Assembly (NCBI GenBank): GCA_022865965.1
Contig: JALHTS010000542.1
Span: 1-6,016, forward strand
DNA length: 6,016 nucleotides
Reading direction: 5' to 3'
Origin: Ignavibacteriaceae bacterium
GTDB taxonomy: Bacteria; Bacteroidota; Ignavibacteria; Ignavibacteriales; Ignavibacteriaceae
Shown here piece after piece: positions 5,984 to 6,016 of this stretch (position 1 is its first letter; every line of letters starts with the position of its first letter). The translations under genes were made by a program, and so were the position numbers. The notes under the pieces were generated by a model. The model saw nothing but the letters and a program-made list of their open reading frames with translations. It made no database searches and was not told the origin of the DNA.

Positions 5984-6016
5984 TTAAAAATCGTATTGTA
6001 AACTCAATGAGAAAAT
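5984..6016 (-). CDS. C-terminal end of an outer-membrane beta-barrel protein (partial)
   Basis: Only ten codons and a stop are inside the window, reading IFSLSLQYDF then TAA, followed directly by a second in-frame TAA. Alternating hydrophobic and polar residues ending in a terminal Phe are the classic last strand recognised by the BAM barrel-assembly machinery. The close spacing to the SGNH hydrolase gene supports a real co-transcribed gene. A FadL/OmpP1/TodX-type barrel is the likely identity from the neighbourhood, but ten residues cannot prove the family. Confidence 0.6.
   Translation of the reverse strand: MFSLSLQYDF

Noticed and set aside
1..6016. Mobile element, CRISPR array, tRNA or prophage remnants
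   Set aside because: No repeated units, transposase or integrase motifs, terminal inverted repeats or cloverleaf sequences were seen; gene direction and style are uniform throughout.

Overview
The window is AT-rich bacterial DNA in which every supportable gene lies on the minus strand, so transcription runs from high to low coordinates. The content points to the Bacteroidota/Chlorobi side of the tree, most likely an Ignavibacteria-like organism. The evidence is a lipid-anchored SGNH hydrolase next to an outer-membrane beta-barrel gene, a DUF21-CBS protein of the GldE/CorC type, a stand-alone MCE protein with a 'GKLL-D' C-terminal motif, an exported gamma-glutamyltransferase whose signal peptide ends in KAQ, and very AT-rich spacers. 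This lineage call is inference; the window holds no rRNA or other phylogenetic marker except ssb.

Layout in the direction of transcription: (1) 6016-5984, the last ten codons of an outer-membrane beta-barrel protein, followed 17 bp later by (2) 5966-4539, an SGNH/GDSL-type esterase lipoprotein. This unit closes with a strong intrinsic terminator at 4517-4485. (3) 4433-4020, a small SPOR-domain lipoprotein with its own Shine-Dalgarno site. (4) 3944-3519, ssb, with a strong GGAGG ribosome site and a possible promoter overlapping the preceding stop codon. (5) 3482-2205, a DUF21/CBS/CorC_HlyC membrane protein that appears to start at TTG. (6) 2195-1836, a 119-residue single-pass membrane protein that I do not recognise. 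(7) 1846-938, an MCE/MlaD-family protein. (8) 954-1, the N-terminal 318 residues of a gamma-glutamyltransferase cut off by the window edge.

Genes 4-8 have gaps of 36 and 9 bp and then overlaps of 11 and 17 bp, with no visible terminator between them, so they look like one operon. Most of its products act at the cell envelope: a possible ion transporter or membrane regulator, a small membrane protein, a lipid-transport MCE subunit without its usual ABC partners nearby, and a periplasmic glutathione/gamma-glutamyl enzyme. The upstream unit is also envelope-directed (a barrel plus a surface or periplasmic esterase). Nothing indicates mobile elements, phage, CRISPR, tRNA or rRNA genes. This is mostly ordinary core-type sequence; the most interesting part is the tightly overlapped cluster of DUF21-CBS protein, small membrane protein, orphan MCE protein and gamma-glutamyltransferase. 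No stretch longer than 300 bases lacks a gene.
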